Shown here: positions 1 to 9,264 of the stretch, piece after piece
How positions within the stretch are numbered: position 1 is the stretch's first letter
Layout: each line of letters opens with the position of its first letter
Assembly: GCF_024714475.1 (NCBI RefSeq)
Contig: NZ_JAMZMI010000006.1
Location: 62,001-126,000, forward strand
From: Marinoscillum sp. MHG1-6
GTDB lineage: Bacteria; Bacteroidota; Bacteroidia; Cytophagales; Cyclobacteriaceae
Direction of reading: 5' to 3'
DNA length: 64,000 bases
Position numbers and translations under genes: made by a program
Notes under the pieces: model-generated
Database searches by the model: none
What the model saw: the letters and a program-made list of their open reading frames with translations, nothing else
Told to the model about the DNA's origin: nothing

Positions 1-1938
1 ACTTTCAAAAATTCGTCAATTACATCGGATTACCGAAATGATATATTGACAGTTAAGCTTAATAGCGATGGAAATGTGGTTTGGGCACAAAAGTTTGGCC
101 CATCTGATAAAAGAGATTTTGGAAGCTCAATAGCTATTGACTCCCTTGGAAATGTCTATGTCGCTGGAAGCTTAAATGATGCTCAAAACACCATCCTAAT
201 AAAGTATGACTCGGATGGAGAGCTTATTTGGGAGAGGCAAATAGGCCTCGGATATACCTGGTACACCAAGCGAAGGATAATGACAGTCCTTAATAATCTT
301 ATTTACCTTGCTGCAGACGGGAACGTTATAGTTTATGCCACAAATGGAGATTCACTTGCCAGTCTTGGAAATAATGCAACTTATCTCTCAAAGTCGGGCG
401 ACTACTTAATTGCCTCCAACAGTGAGAGCATAAGCAGCTACGATAGCCGGATAATTGACAGTAATGGATTGATCTCCAAAATATCAGAGCTCGAAATCCC
501 AAATGGGATACTTAATATAAACGCCTGTGAATGGAATGATAGCAGCCTCGTTTTTGCAGGGGTTTATCAGCAAAATATTCTCAAGGATAATCAAAAAGTT
601 TTTAGCCAGGACATTGAAAAAACAGGCATGTTTTTGATCAATATGGATACCTCTTCGCAAATTCTCTGGGCGAAACCTGCTCTGGCTACCCCGTATGACA
701 TTGAGATCTCGAAGGATAAAGTTTTAGTATGCGGCAGTTATAGAAATTTCGGAGAATTCGATTCAATTCAAGTTGGTGAACTTGGCCTCTTTGAAGAGAT
801 TTTCGTAGCCGGATACGAAACAAGATCAGGGCAATTGACTGATCTCATCACAGCTGGCGGTGGGGGAGAAGATGATATAGGTTATTCCATGGCTCCAATT
901 AGAAATGGCGAATTTCTACTCACCGGGTCAGCATACCGGTGGGCTAACGGATTGAACTTTGGAGACATTTACATAGAAGGTCCCCTTGCTGGAAATGCGA
1001 ATGGTTTCATTGCTAAAATAGGAAGTCCGCAGGTAGATGCTTCAATCCAGGGAGAGATACACAAACAAGGCAGCCCCTCATCTGCCAGAATAAAATTGAC
1101 CAAAGTTCAAAACGAGAAATTAGTAACCGTATATGACAATTTTATTGGTAATGGCCAATTTGAATTGTCTTTAAGTGATTCTGGCTACTATTTTTTAAAA
1201 GCCCATTATTATGACAATCAGTTTATGGGTGCTTATTTAGGAGACCAGTTTTTATGGGATGACGCTATCCAACTGAATATTAATTCCGATACGGCCATTA
1301 CTGAATTGATAATAAACCTTATTGAATTACCAACTTTAGAAGGAAACGGAGCAATTTCAGGTTCAATAGAAGATTCCCTTGGAAACCCGAAACGATTTAT
1401 TGATGTAATACTCTCAACAGAACCTGATAACACTCCAATTGCGTATAGCTTATCAGACACTGCGGGCAATTATTCCTTTCAAGGACTTCCTAATGGGACC
1501 TTCAATATTTTAGTTGATACTGCAGGTATTTTTATGGATGATTATTATACAGTGACGGTCTCTGCGAATTCCAGATTGTATTCAGAATCCATTAACTATG
1601 ATTATGTTATCAGTGATGGCGTAATTTTTAAAAAGAATGAAAAAACTATTCCCCAGGATAAACAGGATTCAACCTTGTTTCCGCTAAATGTATCAACCCA
1701 ATTATCCTCTTTTCATGTTTATCCAAACCCAATTGAAAATTTTGCTGAAATATCAATGGTTCACGACTTGGATGAAATCCTTGAAATATCAATTATTGAT
1801 ATCACTGGAAACTCTGTATTAATTGTGGACGATTTTGAAAGTCCGATGAACCTATCCTCACTAAGTCATGGGGTTTATACTTTATGTATTACTCAAACAA
1901 ATGGTCAAGTGACATTTCTAAAAATCATTAAACTCTAG
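1..1938 (+). CDS. T9SS type A sorting-domain secreted protein, 5'-truncated by window
   Basis: The reading frame is open from base 1, so the true start and signal peptide lie outside the window. The TTG at 46 is not a credible start, because the same frame upstream continues with similar beta-propeller sequence. The first two thirds show SBBP-like repeats (runs such as VKLNSDGNVVWAQKFG and IKYDSDGELIWERQIG). These are followed around residues 450-530 by a carboxypeptidase-regulatory-like Ig fold (GAISGSIEDSLGNP, NYSFQGLPNGTFNI). The last 75 residues form a type A T9SS C-terminal domain (HVYPNPIENFAEIS ... GVYTLCI ... FLKIIKL), which in Bacteroidota directs secretion across the outer membrane and surface attachment. 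The ligand or enzymatic role is unknown; no catalytic motif was seen. Confidence 0.85.
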   Translation, partial: TFKNSSITSDYRNDILTVKLNSDGNVVWAQKFGPSDKRDFGSSIAIDSLGNVYVAGSLNDAQNTILIKYDSDGELIWERQIGLGYTWYTKRRIMTVLNNLIYLAADGNVIVYATNGDSLASLGNNATYLSKSGDYLIASNSESISSYDSRIIDSNGLISKISELEIPNGILNINACEWNDSSLVFAGVYQQNILKDNQKVFSQDIEKTGMFLINMDTSSQILWAKPALATPYDIEISKDKVLVCGSYRNFGEFDSIQVGELGLFEEIFVAGYETRSGQLTDLITAGGGGEDDIGYSMAPIRNGEFLLTGSAYRWANGLNFGDIYIEGPLAGNANGFIAKIGSPQVDASIQGEIHKQGSPSSARIKLTKVQNEKLVTVYDNFIGNGQFELSLSDSGYYFLKAHYYDNQFMGAYLGDQFLWDDAIQLNINSDTAITELIINLIELPTLEGNGAISGSIEDSLGNPKRFIDVILSTEPDNTPIAYSLSDTAGNYSFQGLPNGTFNILVDTAGIFMDDYYTVTVSANSRLYSESINYDYVISDGVIFKKNEKTIPQDKQDSTLFPLNVSTQLSSFHVYPNPIENFAEISMVHDLDEILEISIIDITGNSVLIVDDFESPMNLSSLSHGVYTLCITQTNGQVTFLKIIKL

Positions 1939-1984
1939 AATGTAATTAATTCGGGGTGTGACCTAAAGAGGTTGGTGAGTAAAG

Positions 1985-3238
1985 CTATTCTGTGACCCTG
2001 TACGCTCTTTTCAGAAATACAAAGTCACCCCCTTCATCACCAGTTTGAGCAATGGCACCATACTGTGGTACTTGCCCGTCAGAGCTATTGTTGATCACTG
2101 CGATCTTAAACTTGCGAAACAATTCATCCGATGATATCAACGGTTGCTCGTTCATGGAGAGATTTTTCAATAGATACTGCATAAATACACTCTGATCCGG
2201 AACGGTGGTCATCGTACCACTGGTCATCGCCTTGCGGCTAGGCAGTTTATACAGTTCCAGAATTGCCTTACTATGCTCCATTACGGCTCGCTCTTTTAGG
2301 ATACCACCACTGAAGCAAGCATCGGAGATCAGTAGCGTGTGCTTAGACCTTATGCCACCTACATAGTCCCTGATGGTACTATTCGACAACCATTGCGAAC
2401 GGGATTGCATGGAAGCATCAGATGGCAGCCAGTATCCCTGCCCTAGCTGCTCGTTCCATATACCATGACCCGCATAAAATATCAGAAGATTATCCTTTTC
2501 TCCAACCCGTTCTGCCAATTCATCAAGCGATTCAATAATCTGAGCCCTTTTTGGGTTTTTCAGAATGATCATCTGCTCCTCTTCAAAAGTGTAATGTTTT
2601 TTGAGTACCGCTGCCAGATTTAGCGCATCACTCACTGGTCTATCCAATGATTCAATTTCCGCATCTGGATATTCATCAATGCCAATAATCAGCGAATAAA
2701 ACTTTCTTTGACTTAGCTCATTGACCAACACATTTCCTAAGTCATCCAATCCCATTTCCATTTCACCAGGTCGGGAAGCATTCCTTTCCTCAAGCACAAC
2801 CAGATCATCATTCCGAATTGGCTTGTCAAGGTAGAGGATTACATCTCCCTTGCTGCCCGGAGGACAGGTTTTTAATGACCAGTCACCTTTCCAATAGCCT
2901 ATCATGCTAATGACTCCATCCGCTTTGACATATTCAAGATGAAGGCTGGATAAACAAGTGGGAATGGTATGATAGACAATCTCTGAACCCACCAGGATAA
3001 TTTCCTTCTCATTGACCGCTCCACTAACATTCATCCTGACAGAGTCCCTGCCGTCCATGGATTTGGTGATCACATAACCTTCCAACAGATTACCTTTTTG
3101 CGAAATATCTGCTGAGATTTGATAAGTGGTCATCATTGCCTTTGAGGTCCCTACCCACTTTCCCGAGACCTGTAATAGGGACTGAGAAAACGCCACCGAG
3201 GCTATGGAAAGGAAAACACTTAATAACAGACTTTTCAC
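1985..3238 (-). CDS. Exported caspase-like (peptidase C14) protein
   Basis: This 417-residue protein starts with a Sec signal peptide (residues 1-19, hydrophobic, ending AFSQ). Residues 20-140 are a beta-rich domain without a recognised family. Residues 180-400 are a caspase/metacaspase p20-like fold: FYSLIIGIDEY opens the first strand, YAGHG supplies the catalytic histidine (H258) and SDACFSGG the catalytic cysteine (C308). Both dyad residues are present, so it is probably an active cysteine peptidase acting outside the cytoplasm. It is divergent from a coiled-coil lipoprotein gene 87 bases away and may share control with it. Substrate unknown. The family call is firm; the location rests on the signal peptide. 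Confidence 0.85.
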   Translation of the reverse strand: MKSLLLSVFLSIASVAFSQSLLQVSGKWVGTSKAMMTTYQISADISQKGNLLEGYVITKSMDGRDSVRMNVSGAVNEKEIILVGSEIVYHTIPTCLSSLHLEYVKADGVISMIGYWKGDWSLKTCPPGSKGDVILYLDKPIRNDDLVVLEERNASRPGEMEMGLDDLGNVLVNELSQRKFYSLIIGIDEYPDAEIESLDRPVSDALNLAAVLKKHYTFEEEQMIILKNPKRAQIIESLDELAERVGEKDNLLIFYAGHGIWNEQLGQGYWLPSDASMQSRSQWLSNSTIRDYVGGIRSKHTLLISDACFSGGILKERAVMEHSKAILELYKLPSRKAMTSGTMTTVPDQSVFMQYLLKNLSMNEQPLISSDELFRKFKIAVINNSSDGQVPQYGAIAQTGDEGGDFVFLKRAYRVTE

Positions 3239-3325
3239 CTATTAAAGATAGCAATTACGTTTCTGAGTTGATCGGATTAAAAAGTTTATATTAACCAAAT
3301 TGAAAATGACATAAACCTCAATTAA

Positions 3326-3841
3326 ATGAAAAAAATATTGCCGCTAATTTTACTCATCACATTATGGTCTTGTGACAACAAGGAACTACAAAAAGAAAAT
3401 GAGTTCCTAAAAGCACAACTTGAAGAACAGGCATTGAAGTTTGACGAGTTAGCAACTTTGGCTGAGCAACGAACTGCCGAGGCCATTATGCAACGAAATC
3501 GAGCAGAAAGGTATAAGCACATTGCCGAATGCGAAAATCCCGAGGAGCACCTGAAACTCCTGGACCAACTAAATAGAGCCAGAAAAGAGGTCGAAATGGC
3601 TAAAAAAGAAGCCGCAAAACAAGCGGAAATTGCGGAGCAACAAACCACAATTGCAGTAGTGGAAAAAACCAAAGCTGAAGCAGCAAGGTATGCTGCCGAA
3701 AAGGCTCATGCTGAAGCCCTGGTAGCACAAAATAATGCCGAAAAGCAAGCTGCCATAGCTGAAGAGCAGGCAAAATTCGCTCAGGCCGAAGTAGAGAAAG
3801 CGAGAAAGGCTTTGGAGGAATGCAGATCAAAGACCAATTAG
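3326..3841 (+). CDS. Alanine/glutamate-rich coiled-coil lipoprotein
   Basis: The protein has 171 residues. A lipoprotein signal (MKKILPLILLITLWSC) places the lipidated cysteine at residue 16. The rest is almost entirely charged heptad sequence rich in A, E, K and Q, with repeated units of the type AEKQAAIAEEQAKFAQAE, predicting one long alpha-helical coiled coil. Similar heptads often link effector and sensor domains in bacterial caspase and STAND proteins, and a caspase-like gene is transcribed divergently next door, so a structural partnership is possible but is inference. It is one base from the next small gene (3843), suggesting an operon. Function unknown. Confidence 0.7.
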   Translation: MKKILPLILLITLWSCDNKELQKENEFLKAQLEEQALKFDELATLAEQRTAEAIMQRNRAERYKHIAECENPEEHLKLLDQLNRARKEVEMAKKEAAKQAEIAEQQTTIAVVEKTKAEAARYAAEKAHAEALVAQNNAEKQAAIAEEQAKFAQAEVEKARKALEECRSKTN

Positions 3842-3842
3842 C

Positions 3843-4034
3843 ATGGATTGGGTCGGTCTAATCAAGTTTATTTTCGGAACCCTCGGTTTTCTCTCGGGCA
3901 TATCCATATTTATTATTGGCCTGATCAGGAAAGAAAAGCGTTTATTAAAGAATGGGATCCTTGTTTTCCTGATTACCTTTCTGATCCTCCTTATCATTTT
4001 GGGAGTGGAAATGCTAATTACCAATAAATTTTAA
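3843..4034 (+). CDS. Small two-helix membrane protein
   Basis: A 63-residue protein made of two hydrophobic segments (about residues 5-27 and 38-58) separated by a basic loop (RKEKRLLKN), so probably a hairpin in the inner membrane with the loop in the cytoplasm. It begins one base after the stop codon of the coiled-coil lipoprotein, which supports co-transcription. No family was recognised. A bidirectional terminator follows at 4204-4231. Confidence 0.55.
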   Translation: MDWVGLIKFIFGTLGFLSGISIFIIGLIRKEKRLLKNGILVFLITFLILLIILGVEMLITNKF

Positions 4035-4049
4035 GTTACTCACAAAAGC

Positions 4050-4180
4050 ACTGATTATGCCTTGCTTTTACCCCAATACTTCCATCTTTAAGTCCATTCC
4101 CGAAGGGAATATTCGCGCTTTGAGTGATACTCGTGATCATCTGCGAAGACTCTCTACGAGAGCTACAGGGCATCATTTCC
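4050..4180 (+). repeat. Imperfect direct repeat, copy A, with a 42-codon open frame (4057-4185)
   Basis: About 130 bases here recur in diverged form at 4241-4372. Both copies begin with CTGATTATGCCTTGCT and share the short stems CCCGAAGGG and CTCT-CGAGAG. In copy A an ATG at 4057 opens a frame of 42 codons ending with TGA at 4183-4185 (MPCFYPNTSIFKSIPEGN...). The same frame is open in copy B. Whether this is a tiny gene or a non-coding structured repeat cannot be settled by reading. Confidence 0.6.
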
Positions 4181-4203
4181 TCTGAAAAAGAGGTGCAAAA
4201 ATA

Positions 4204-4231
4204 AACCCAGACCAATGGTCCGGGTTTTTTA
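4204..4231 (+). terminator. Bidirectional rho-independent terminator
   Basis: The stem ACCCAGACC / GGTCCGGGT has a 3-base loop, one G-U pair, and T runs on both strands (TTTTTT on plus, TATTTTTG on minus). It lies between the convergent small membrane protein gene and leuB, exactly between the two repeat copies. Confidence 0.75.
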
Positions 4232-4240
4232 TTTATTAAG

Positions 4241-4372
4241 ACTGATTATGCCTTGCTATTACCCCAACACTTACATCTTTAAGTCTATTCCCGAAGGGGA
4301 TCTTTACACTTCGAGTGATAATCACAATGATAGGCGAAGACTCTCTCCGAGAGTAGCCTTGGGGCACCGTTT
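4241..4372 (+). repeat. Imperfect direct repeat, copy B
   Basis: Second copy of the element at 4050-4180. Its ATG at 4248 opens the homologous frame (MPCYYPNTYIFKSIPEGD...), but here the frame lacks the stop found in copy A and runs on into the antisense of the leuB 3' end (to 4418). The early part is best conserved; differences in the first 16 codons are two synonymous and two replacing, so selection on protein sequence is not proven. Confidence 0.6.
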
Positions 4373-4374
4373 TC

Positions 4375-5430
4375 TTAAGCTATCTGAGCAGCAATCCAGT
4401 CACCTACCTCAGTGGTAGACTTAGAAGCTTCTTTAGAAATGTCCTCAGTAACGAAATTGGCATCAAGCGAAGCATTTACTGCATCTCTTACTGCCTTCGC
4501 CTCTTCCAAAAGATTCAAGGACTCTAACAACATAGCTGCAGACAGGATCGTTGCAACCGGGTTGGCAATGTTTTTACCAGCCGCCTGAGGATAAGAACCG
4601 TGGATTGGCTCAAATACCGAAGTATGGAGACCAACAGACGCAGATGGCAACAATCCTAATGAACCGGTAATCACACTTGCTTCATCAGAAAGGATATCAC
4701 CGAACATGTTTTCAGTAACCATCACGTCAAATTTCTTTGGCCACTGGATCAGCTGCATCGCTGCATTGTCCACAAACATATAGTCTGTTTCCACCTGAGG
4801 GAATTCCTTCTCAATTCGTTGAGCTACTTCTCTCCAAAGTCGGGAAGTACAAAGTACATTCGCTTTGTCAACAACAGTCACTCTTTTATTTCTTTTCTCA
4901 GCATATTCGTATGCCAACTTCAAGATTCTTTCGATCTCTTCAATTGAATAAACACAGTTATCGAAAGCCTTAGTCATGTCTTCCGATCTACCTTTTTCAC
5001 CAAAGTAGATACCCCCTGTAAGCTCCCTTACCACCATTAGATCCGCGCCTTCGACACGATCGTTCTTCAATGGGCTCTTGTCAATCAGAGAAGGAAAAGT
5101 AGCTACCGGACGGATATTGGCATAAAGACCCAATTTCTTTCTCATCAAAAGCAAACCTTGCTCAGGTCTTACTTTAGCAGAAGGGTCATTATCATATTTT
5201 GGATCACCAATAGCTCCAAAAAGTACTGCATCGGCATTCATACATACTTCGTGAGTAGAATCGGGATATGGCTCTCCTACCTGATCAATAGCTGCCGCAC
5301 CAGTCGGGGCAAATTGAAAATCAAAAGAATGTCCGAATTTCGTTCCAACGGCTTTCATGACTTTGATCGCCTGGTCCACGATCTCAGGACCGATACCATC
5401 ACCCGGAAGGGTTGCTATTTTGTAATCCAT
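4375..5430 (-). CDS. leuB: 3-isopropylmalate dehydrogenase
   Basis: A 351-residue NAD-dependent decarboxylating dehydrogenase that oxidises 3-isopropylmalate to 2-oxoisocaproate in leucine synthesis. The full-length family pattern is visible: the N-terminal [10 protein letters not shown], the substrate-binding arginines in [16 protein letters not shown], the ELTGGIYFG tyrosine segment, TVVDKANVL with the catalytic lysine, and [15 protein letters not shown] with the metal-binding aspartates. The C-terminal [18 protein letters not shown] segment binds NAD. It is the last gene of the leuC-leuD-synthase-leuB operon, 16 bases after the synthase. It lacks its own visible promoter and probably ends at the terminator at 4204-4231. 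Confidence 0.95.
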   Translation of the reverse strand: MDYKIATLPGDGIGPEIVDQAIKVMKAVGTKFGHSFDFQFAPTGAAAIDQVGEPYPDSTHEVCMNADAVLFGAIGDPKYDNDPSAKVRPEQGLLLMRKKLGLYANIRPVATFPSLIDKSPLKNDRVEGADLMVVRELTGGIYFGEKGRSEDMTKAFDNCVYSIEEIERILKLAYEYAEKRNKRVTVVDKANVLCTSRLWREVAQRIEKEFPQVETDYMFVDNAAMQLIQWPKKFDVMVTENMFGDILSDEASVITGSLGLLPSASVGLHTSVFEPIHGSYPQAAGKNIANPVATILSAAMLLESLNLLEEAKAVRDAVNASLDANFVTEDISKEASKSTTEVGDWIAAQIA

Positions 5431-5446
5431 TTATTTAAGATTTATT

Positions 5447-6955
5447 CTATGATATAATGATATTCAACATTTTGATGGTGGCTTTAATAGCTGCCACCGT
5501 TTGATCTGGATCCAATCCTCTGGTCTTGAACTTCTTCCCGCTATCCCAGGTAATTGTGGTAATTACCAAAGCATCAGTTTCACCTCCGGGAGGGATTTGA
5601 ACTTCATAGTCTATGAGCTTGGGAAGGGTTTTTCCGAGATCTTTATAAAGTCTTTTCAGCGAGTTCATAAATGCATCGTACTGACCATCTCCTGAAGCTG
5701 TCTTCTGGTAAGTCTTCCCATCTATCTCAATGCTCAGCGTTGCCACAGACCGAAGCCCTTGTGCTACAGATAGCGAATAATTCAGGATCTTAACCCTTCG
5801 CTCCAGCTTTTCACTTCTAAGCACATCATTGATGATGAATGGAAGATCCTCTTTGGTAATGACCTCCTTCTTATCTCCAAGTTCAATGATCTTTTCAGTG
5901 ATCTTCTTGGTTTCCTCCTTACTCAGCTCAATACCCAGCTCCTCTAGGTTCTTCTTGATATTGGCTTTACCGGACATCTTACCAAGTGCGTAAGAATAAG
6001 TTCTGCCGAAACGCTCCGGATTCAGGCTATTATGATACAGGTTATCCTTGCTATCTCCGTCGGCATGAATACCGCTCGTTTGTGTGAAAACAAACTCCCC
6101 AATCAATGGTTTATTGGGTGGAATGCGAACGCCGGAGAAAGACTCAACGATCTTGCATACCTTATACAGCTTGGTTTCGTCTACTTTCATTTCACCCTTT
6201 AGGTGATCCTTAACGATTCCAATCACACTGGAAAGCGGAACATTTCCTGCTCGCTCTCCCAAACCGTTTAAAGTTGTATGTATTCCGGTAATGCCTGCCT
6301 CCAATGCCTCATATACATTGGCAGTAGACAAATCGTAATCATTATGTGCGTGGAAGTCAAAATGTGCTTTCGGGAACTTAGCAGTCATTTGCCCACAATA
6401 TTCTGCTGACTCCTTGTGATTCAGTATTCCCAATGTATCCGGCAACATGATCCTTTTGACAGGCATTTTTAGCAAGCCCTCGATCATGGTATCCACATAA
6501 TCGGGAGAGGTCCGCATCCCATTGGACCAGTCTTCCAAATACACATTGATGATCAATCCCTGATCATGGGCATACCTGATCGTTCCTTCAATATCGGCTA
6601 AATGCTCCTGTACAGTTTTCCTCAACTGTCCTTCACAATGCTTTTTGGAGCCTTTGCAAAGGAGGTTAATCACTTTTCCACCGGAATTCTTGATCCAGTC
6701 AACTGAAATCGTACCATCAACAAACCCAAGAATCTCGACCTGCTGAGCATAACCATTTTGGCCTGCCCAGTCCAGAATCTTCTGTGCTCCTTTAAACTCT
6801 CCTTCAGAAACCCTGGCGGATGCCACCTCAATACGATCAACCTTCAACTCTTCCAGCAATAGCTGTGCGATGGTCAGCTTCTCACTGTCCGTGAAGGAAA
6901 CACCGGAGGTTTGCTCTCCGTCGCGTAATGTCGTATCAAGAACTTCTACTTTCAA
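5447..6955 (-). CDS. 2-isopropylmalate synthase / citramalate synthase family protein
   Basis: A 502-residue enzyme of the HMGL-like acyl-CoA:oxoacid condensing family. The N-terminal TIM barrel has the signature DTTLRDGEQTSGVSF (residues 7-21), the divalent metal motif HAHNDYDLSTAN and NGLGERAGN. Residues of about 370-500 look like the LeuA allosteric dimer domain (YEVQIPPGGETDALVITTITW). It condenses acetyl-CoA with 2-oxoisovalerate (leucine) or pyruvate (citramalate, isoleucine); the sequence alone does not decide which. Position inside the leu operon favours leucine synthesis. The 129-base gap after leuD holds a palindromic repeat (6988-7072). Confidence 0.85.
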   Translation of the reverse strand: MKVEVLDTTLRDGEQTSGVSFTDSEKLTIAQLLLEELKVDRIEVASARVSEGEFKGAQKILDWAGQNGYAQQVEILGFVDGTISVDWIKNSGGKVINLLCKGSKKHCEGQLRKTVQEHLADIEGTIRYAHDQGLIINVYLEDWSNGMRTSPDYVDTMIEGLLKMPVKRIMLPDTLGILNHKESAEYCGQMTAKFPKAHFDFHAHNDYDLSTANVYEALEAGITGIHTTLNGLGERAGNVPLSSVIGIVKDHLKGEMKVDETKLYKVCKIVESFSGVRIPPNKPLIGEFVFTQTSGIHADGDSKDNLYHNSLNPERFGRTYSYALGKMSGKANIKKNLEELGIELSKEETKKITEKIIELGDKKEVITKEDLPFIINDVLRSEKLERRVKILNYSLSVAQGLRSVATLSIEIDGKTYQKTASGDGQYDAFMNSLKRLYKDLGKTLPKLIDYEVQIPPGGETDALVITTITWDSGKKFKTRGLDPDQTVAAIKATIKMLNIIIS

Positions 6956-6987
6956 TGCTTTATAAGCTAAATGTCATCCAAAAGGAA

Positions 6988-7072
6988 TGTCATTTCGACG
7001 TAGGAGAAATCTCACTATTTATTTAGGATTAACTAATTTAATTAGGAAGATCCCTCCGCTGTCGGGATGACA
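6988..7072. repeat. Imperfect palindromic intergenic repeat inside leu operon
   Basis: The left arm begins TGTCATTTCGAC (6988) and continues to about 7013. The right arm 7047-7072 ends GTCGGGATGACA. The outer 12 positions pair fully when T-G wobble is allowed, then a 3-base mismatch is followed by GGAG..ATCT against AGAT..CTCC. The arms enclose about 33 AT-rich bases. The wording resembles dispersed REP-like hairpins of Bacteroidota genomes; only one copy was seen in this window. Confidence 0.6.
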
Positions 7073-7084
7073 AAAAAGAGGTTA

Positions 7085-7681
7085 TTAAAAAGGTCTGGTC
7101 TCAGCGAATTGCTCGATTTCACCTTTCATGTTTTGCAAATAGTCGATATCATCAAACCCATTGAGCATGTTGCCTTTTTTATAGGAGTTGATATCAAAAC
7201 CTTCACTTTCACCAGTCGCAAGGATGGTCACCTTTTGCTCCTGAAGGTTTACTTCAAACTGAGCATTAGGGTCTGCTTCGATCGCTTTAAAAACTTTATC
7301 AAGGAACTCAGCACTTACCTGCACCGGAAGAACACCAATATTCAGACAGTTGTTCTTGAAAATGTCCGCAAAGAAACTGGAGATCACGCATCTGAATCCG
7401 TAGTCATAAACGGCCCAGGCAGCGTGCTCTCTTGATGAACCGGAACCAAAGTTCTTTCCACCAACAAGGATCTTTCCGCTGTAGATAGGATTGTTCAGGA
7501 TGAAATCTTCTTTAGGAGAGCCATCATTATTATATCTCCAGTCACGGAAAAGGTTATCACCAAATCCTTCACGCTTTGTTGCCTTCAGGAATCTGGCTGG
7601 TATAATTTGGTCAGTGTCCACGTTTTCGATTGGAAGTGGAACTGCTGATGATGTTAGTATTTCAAATTTATCGTATGCCAT
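7085..7681 (-). CDS. leuD: 3-isopropylmalate dehydratase small subunit
   Basis: The swivelling small subunit of isopropylmalate isomerase, which pairs with LeuC to interconvert 2- and 3-isopropylmalate. The start chosen is MAYDKFEIL at 7681, because family members begin close to this point; an upstream ATG at 7705 would add eight residues. Visible signatures are NVDTDQIIPARFLK, the GKILVGGKNFGSGSSREHA substrate-recognition loop and the SSFADIFKNNCLNIGVLPV region. Length of 198 residues is normal. It lies 98 bases after leuC in the same operon. Confidence 0.93.
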   Translation of the reverse strand: MAYDKFEILTSSAVPLPIENVDTDQIIPARFLKATKREGFGDNLFRDWRYNNDGSPKEDFILNNPIYSGKILVGGKNFGSGSSREHAAWAVYDYGFRCVISSFFADIFKNNCLNIGVLPVQVSAEFLDKVFKAIEADPNAQFEVNLQEQKVTILATGESEGFDINSYKKGNMLNGFDDIDYLQNMKGEIEQFAETRPF

Positions 7682-7779
7682 TATTTTGCTATTCGATATT
7701 CGCAATTGGCCATTGGCCCTTTGCTTTGATTAATCTTTATTTTTCGTCACCCCAAGCGCAGGGCGTTCGGCGTTAAGCG

Positions 7780-9189
7780 TTATGCCATTACTCCTTCTAG
7801 AAGTTCACGTGGGTCAGTTACGACTCCGGTCACTGCACTTGCTGCCGCTACCAGTGGGCTGGCAAGAAGTGTTCTCGAACCAGGACCTTGTCTTCCCTCG
7901 AAGTTTCTATTCGAAGTACTCACCGCCAGTTTGCCTGCTGGAACTTTATCATCGTTCATCGCAAGACATGCCGAGCAACCAGGCTCTCTTAGCTCAAAAC
8001 CAGCTTCGTTCAGGATATCCAATAATCCTTCTTCTTTGATCGCCGCTTCAACTTTATGAGATCCGGGAACCAACCATGCCGTAACATGATCTGCTTTTTT
8101 ATGTCCTTTCACAAGAGAAGCGAAAGCTCTAAAGTCCTCAATTCTACCATTGGTACAACTTCCGATGAATACATAATCGATTTTCTTACCAATCATTGAA
8201 TCACCTTCATTGAAATCCATGTAAGTGAGAGATTTCTTGAAAGTGGCAGGATTACCATCTTGCTGTTCTGCAGTCGGAATGCTTCCGCTGATACCCATTC
8301 CCATTCCCGGGTTGGTACCATAGGTGATCATCGGCTCGATCTGAGAACCATCATAGTTAAACTCTTTGTCGAATACTGCATCGTCGTCTGTCTTCAACGT
8401 TTTCCAGTATTCCATGGCCTTATCCCAATCCGCTCCTTTAGGAGTGAACTCACGGCCTTCGATGTAATCAAAAGTTGTCTGATCCGGTGCAATCATACCT
8501 CCTCGGGCACCCATCTCGATACTCAGGTTACAAACCGTCATTCTTCCTTCCATGGTCATGTTTTCAAAAACATCACCAGCATACTCTACGAAATAACCTG
8601 TGGCACCTGAAGTGGTCAATTGAGAGATAATGAACAACGCCACATCCTTCGGAGTAACTCCTTTTTGAAGTTGGCCGTTGATATTAATTTTCATTTTCTT
8701 AGGCTTAGGCTGCATGATACATTGCGTAGCCAAAACCATCTCAACCTCTGAAGTACCAATACCAAAAGCAATTGCTCCAAAAGCACCATGAGTTGATGTG
8801 TGAGAATCACCACAAACAATAGTAGCGCCAGGAAGGGTAATTCCATACTCAGGTCCTACTACGTGAACAATACCATTTTTCTCATGACCAAGTCCCCAGT
8901 GAGAGATACCATATTCTTTGGCATTTTCTTCCAAGGCTTTCAACTGTCCTGCTGAAAGTGGATCCTGCACCGGAAGGTGTTGGTTGATAGTTGGGGTGTT
9001 GTGGTCAGCCGTTGCGAAAGTTTTCTTCGGGTACAGAACCTCAACGCCTCTGTTCTTGATTCCTAAAAATGCTACAGGGCTTGTCACCTCGTGCACCATG
9101 TGTCTGTCGATGAAAAACACATCCGGTCCGCCTTCAATCTTACGTACCACGTGTGAGTCCCATACCTTATCAAACAGCGTTTTTCCCAT
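7780..9189 (-). CDS. leuC: 3-isopropylmalate dehydratase large subunit
   Basis: A 469-residue aconitase-family subunit carrying the [4Fe-4S] cluster. The three cluster cysteines are recognisable in FIGSCTNGR and GCSACLAMN. Other family markers are [10 protein letters not shown], the [24 protein letters not shown] block and [20 protein letters not shown]. With LeuD it isomerises isopropylmalate. It is the first gene of the minus-strand leucine operon; a -7 box at 9265-9272 and a 5' hairpin at 9227-9258 lie upstream. Confidence 0.95.
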   Translation of the reverse strand: MGKTLFDKVWDSHVVRKIEGGPDVFFIDRHMVHEVTSPVAFLGIKNRGVEVLYPKKTFATADHNTPTINQHLPVQDPLSAGQLKALEENAKEYGISHWGLGHEKNGIVHVVGPEYGITLPGATIVCGDSHTSTHGAFGAIAFGIGTSEVEMVLATQCIMQPKPKKMKININGQLQKGVTPKDVALFIISQLTTSGATGYFVEYAGDVFENMTMEGRMTVCNLSIEMGARGGMIAPDQTTFDYIEGREFTPKGADWDKAMEYWKTLKTDDDAVFDKEFNYDGSQIEPMITYGTNPGMGMGISGSIPTAEQQDGNPATFKKSLTYMDFNEGDSMIGKKIDYVFIGSCTNGRIEDFRAFASLVKGHKKADHVTAWLVPGSHKVEAAIKEEGLLDILNEAGFELREPGCSACLAMNDDKVPAGKLAVSTSNRNFEGRQGPGSRTLLASPLVAAASAVTGVVTDPRELLEGVMA

Positions 9190-9226
9190 GTTTTATTTTG
9201 TCTTTATTCTAAATGCTCGAATCAAT

Positions 9227-9258
9227 ATTTTGAAAATGGTCCTATGACCTTCCAAAAT
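9227..9258 (-). other. Hairpin at the presumed 5' end of the leu mRNA
   Basis: Two-tier inverted repeat: outer arms ATTTTG / CAAAAT (9227-9232, 9253-9258) and inner arms GGTC / GACC (9238-9241, 9246-9249) around a 4-base loop. With transcription expected to start near 9260, the mRNA would begin with this hairpin. It could stabilise the transcript or control it; no leucine-rich leader peptide was seen. Confidence 0.4.
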
Positions 9259-9264
9259 GGAGGG

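Noticed and set aside
46-1938. TTG at 46 as the true start of the first gene
   Set aside because: The frame is open to base 1 and the upstream residues continue the same repeat pattern, so the gene is cut by the window edge.
3322-3830. Minus-strand open frames over the coiled-coil lipoprotein
   Set aside because: They are the reverse shadow of an alanine-rich repetitive gene that has a clear lipoprotein signal on the plus strand.
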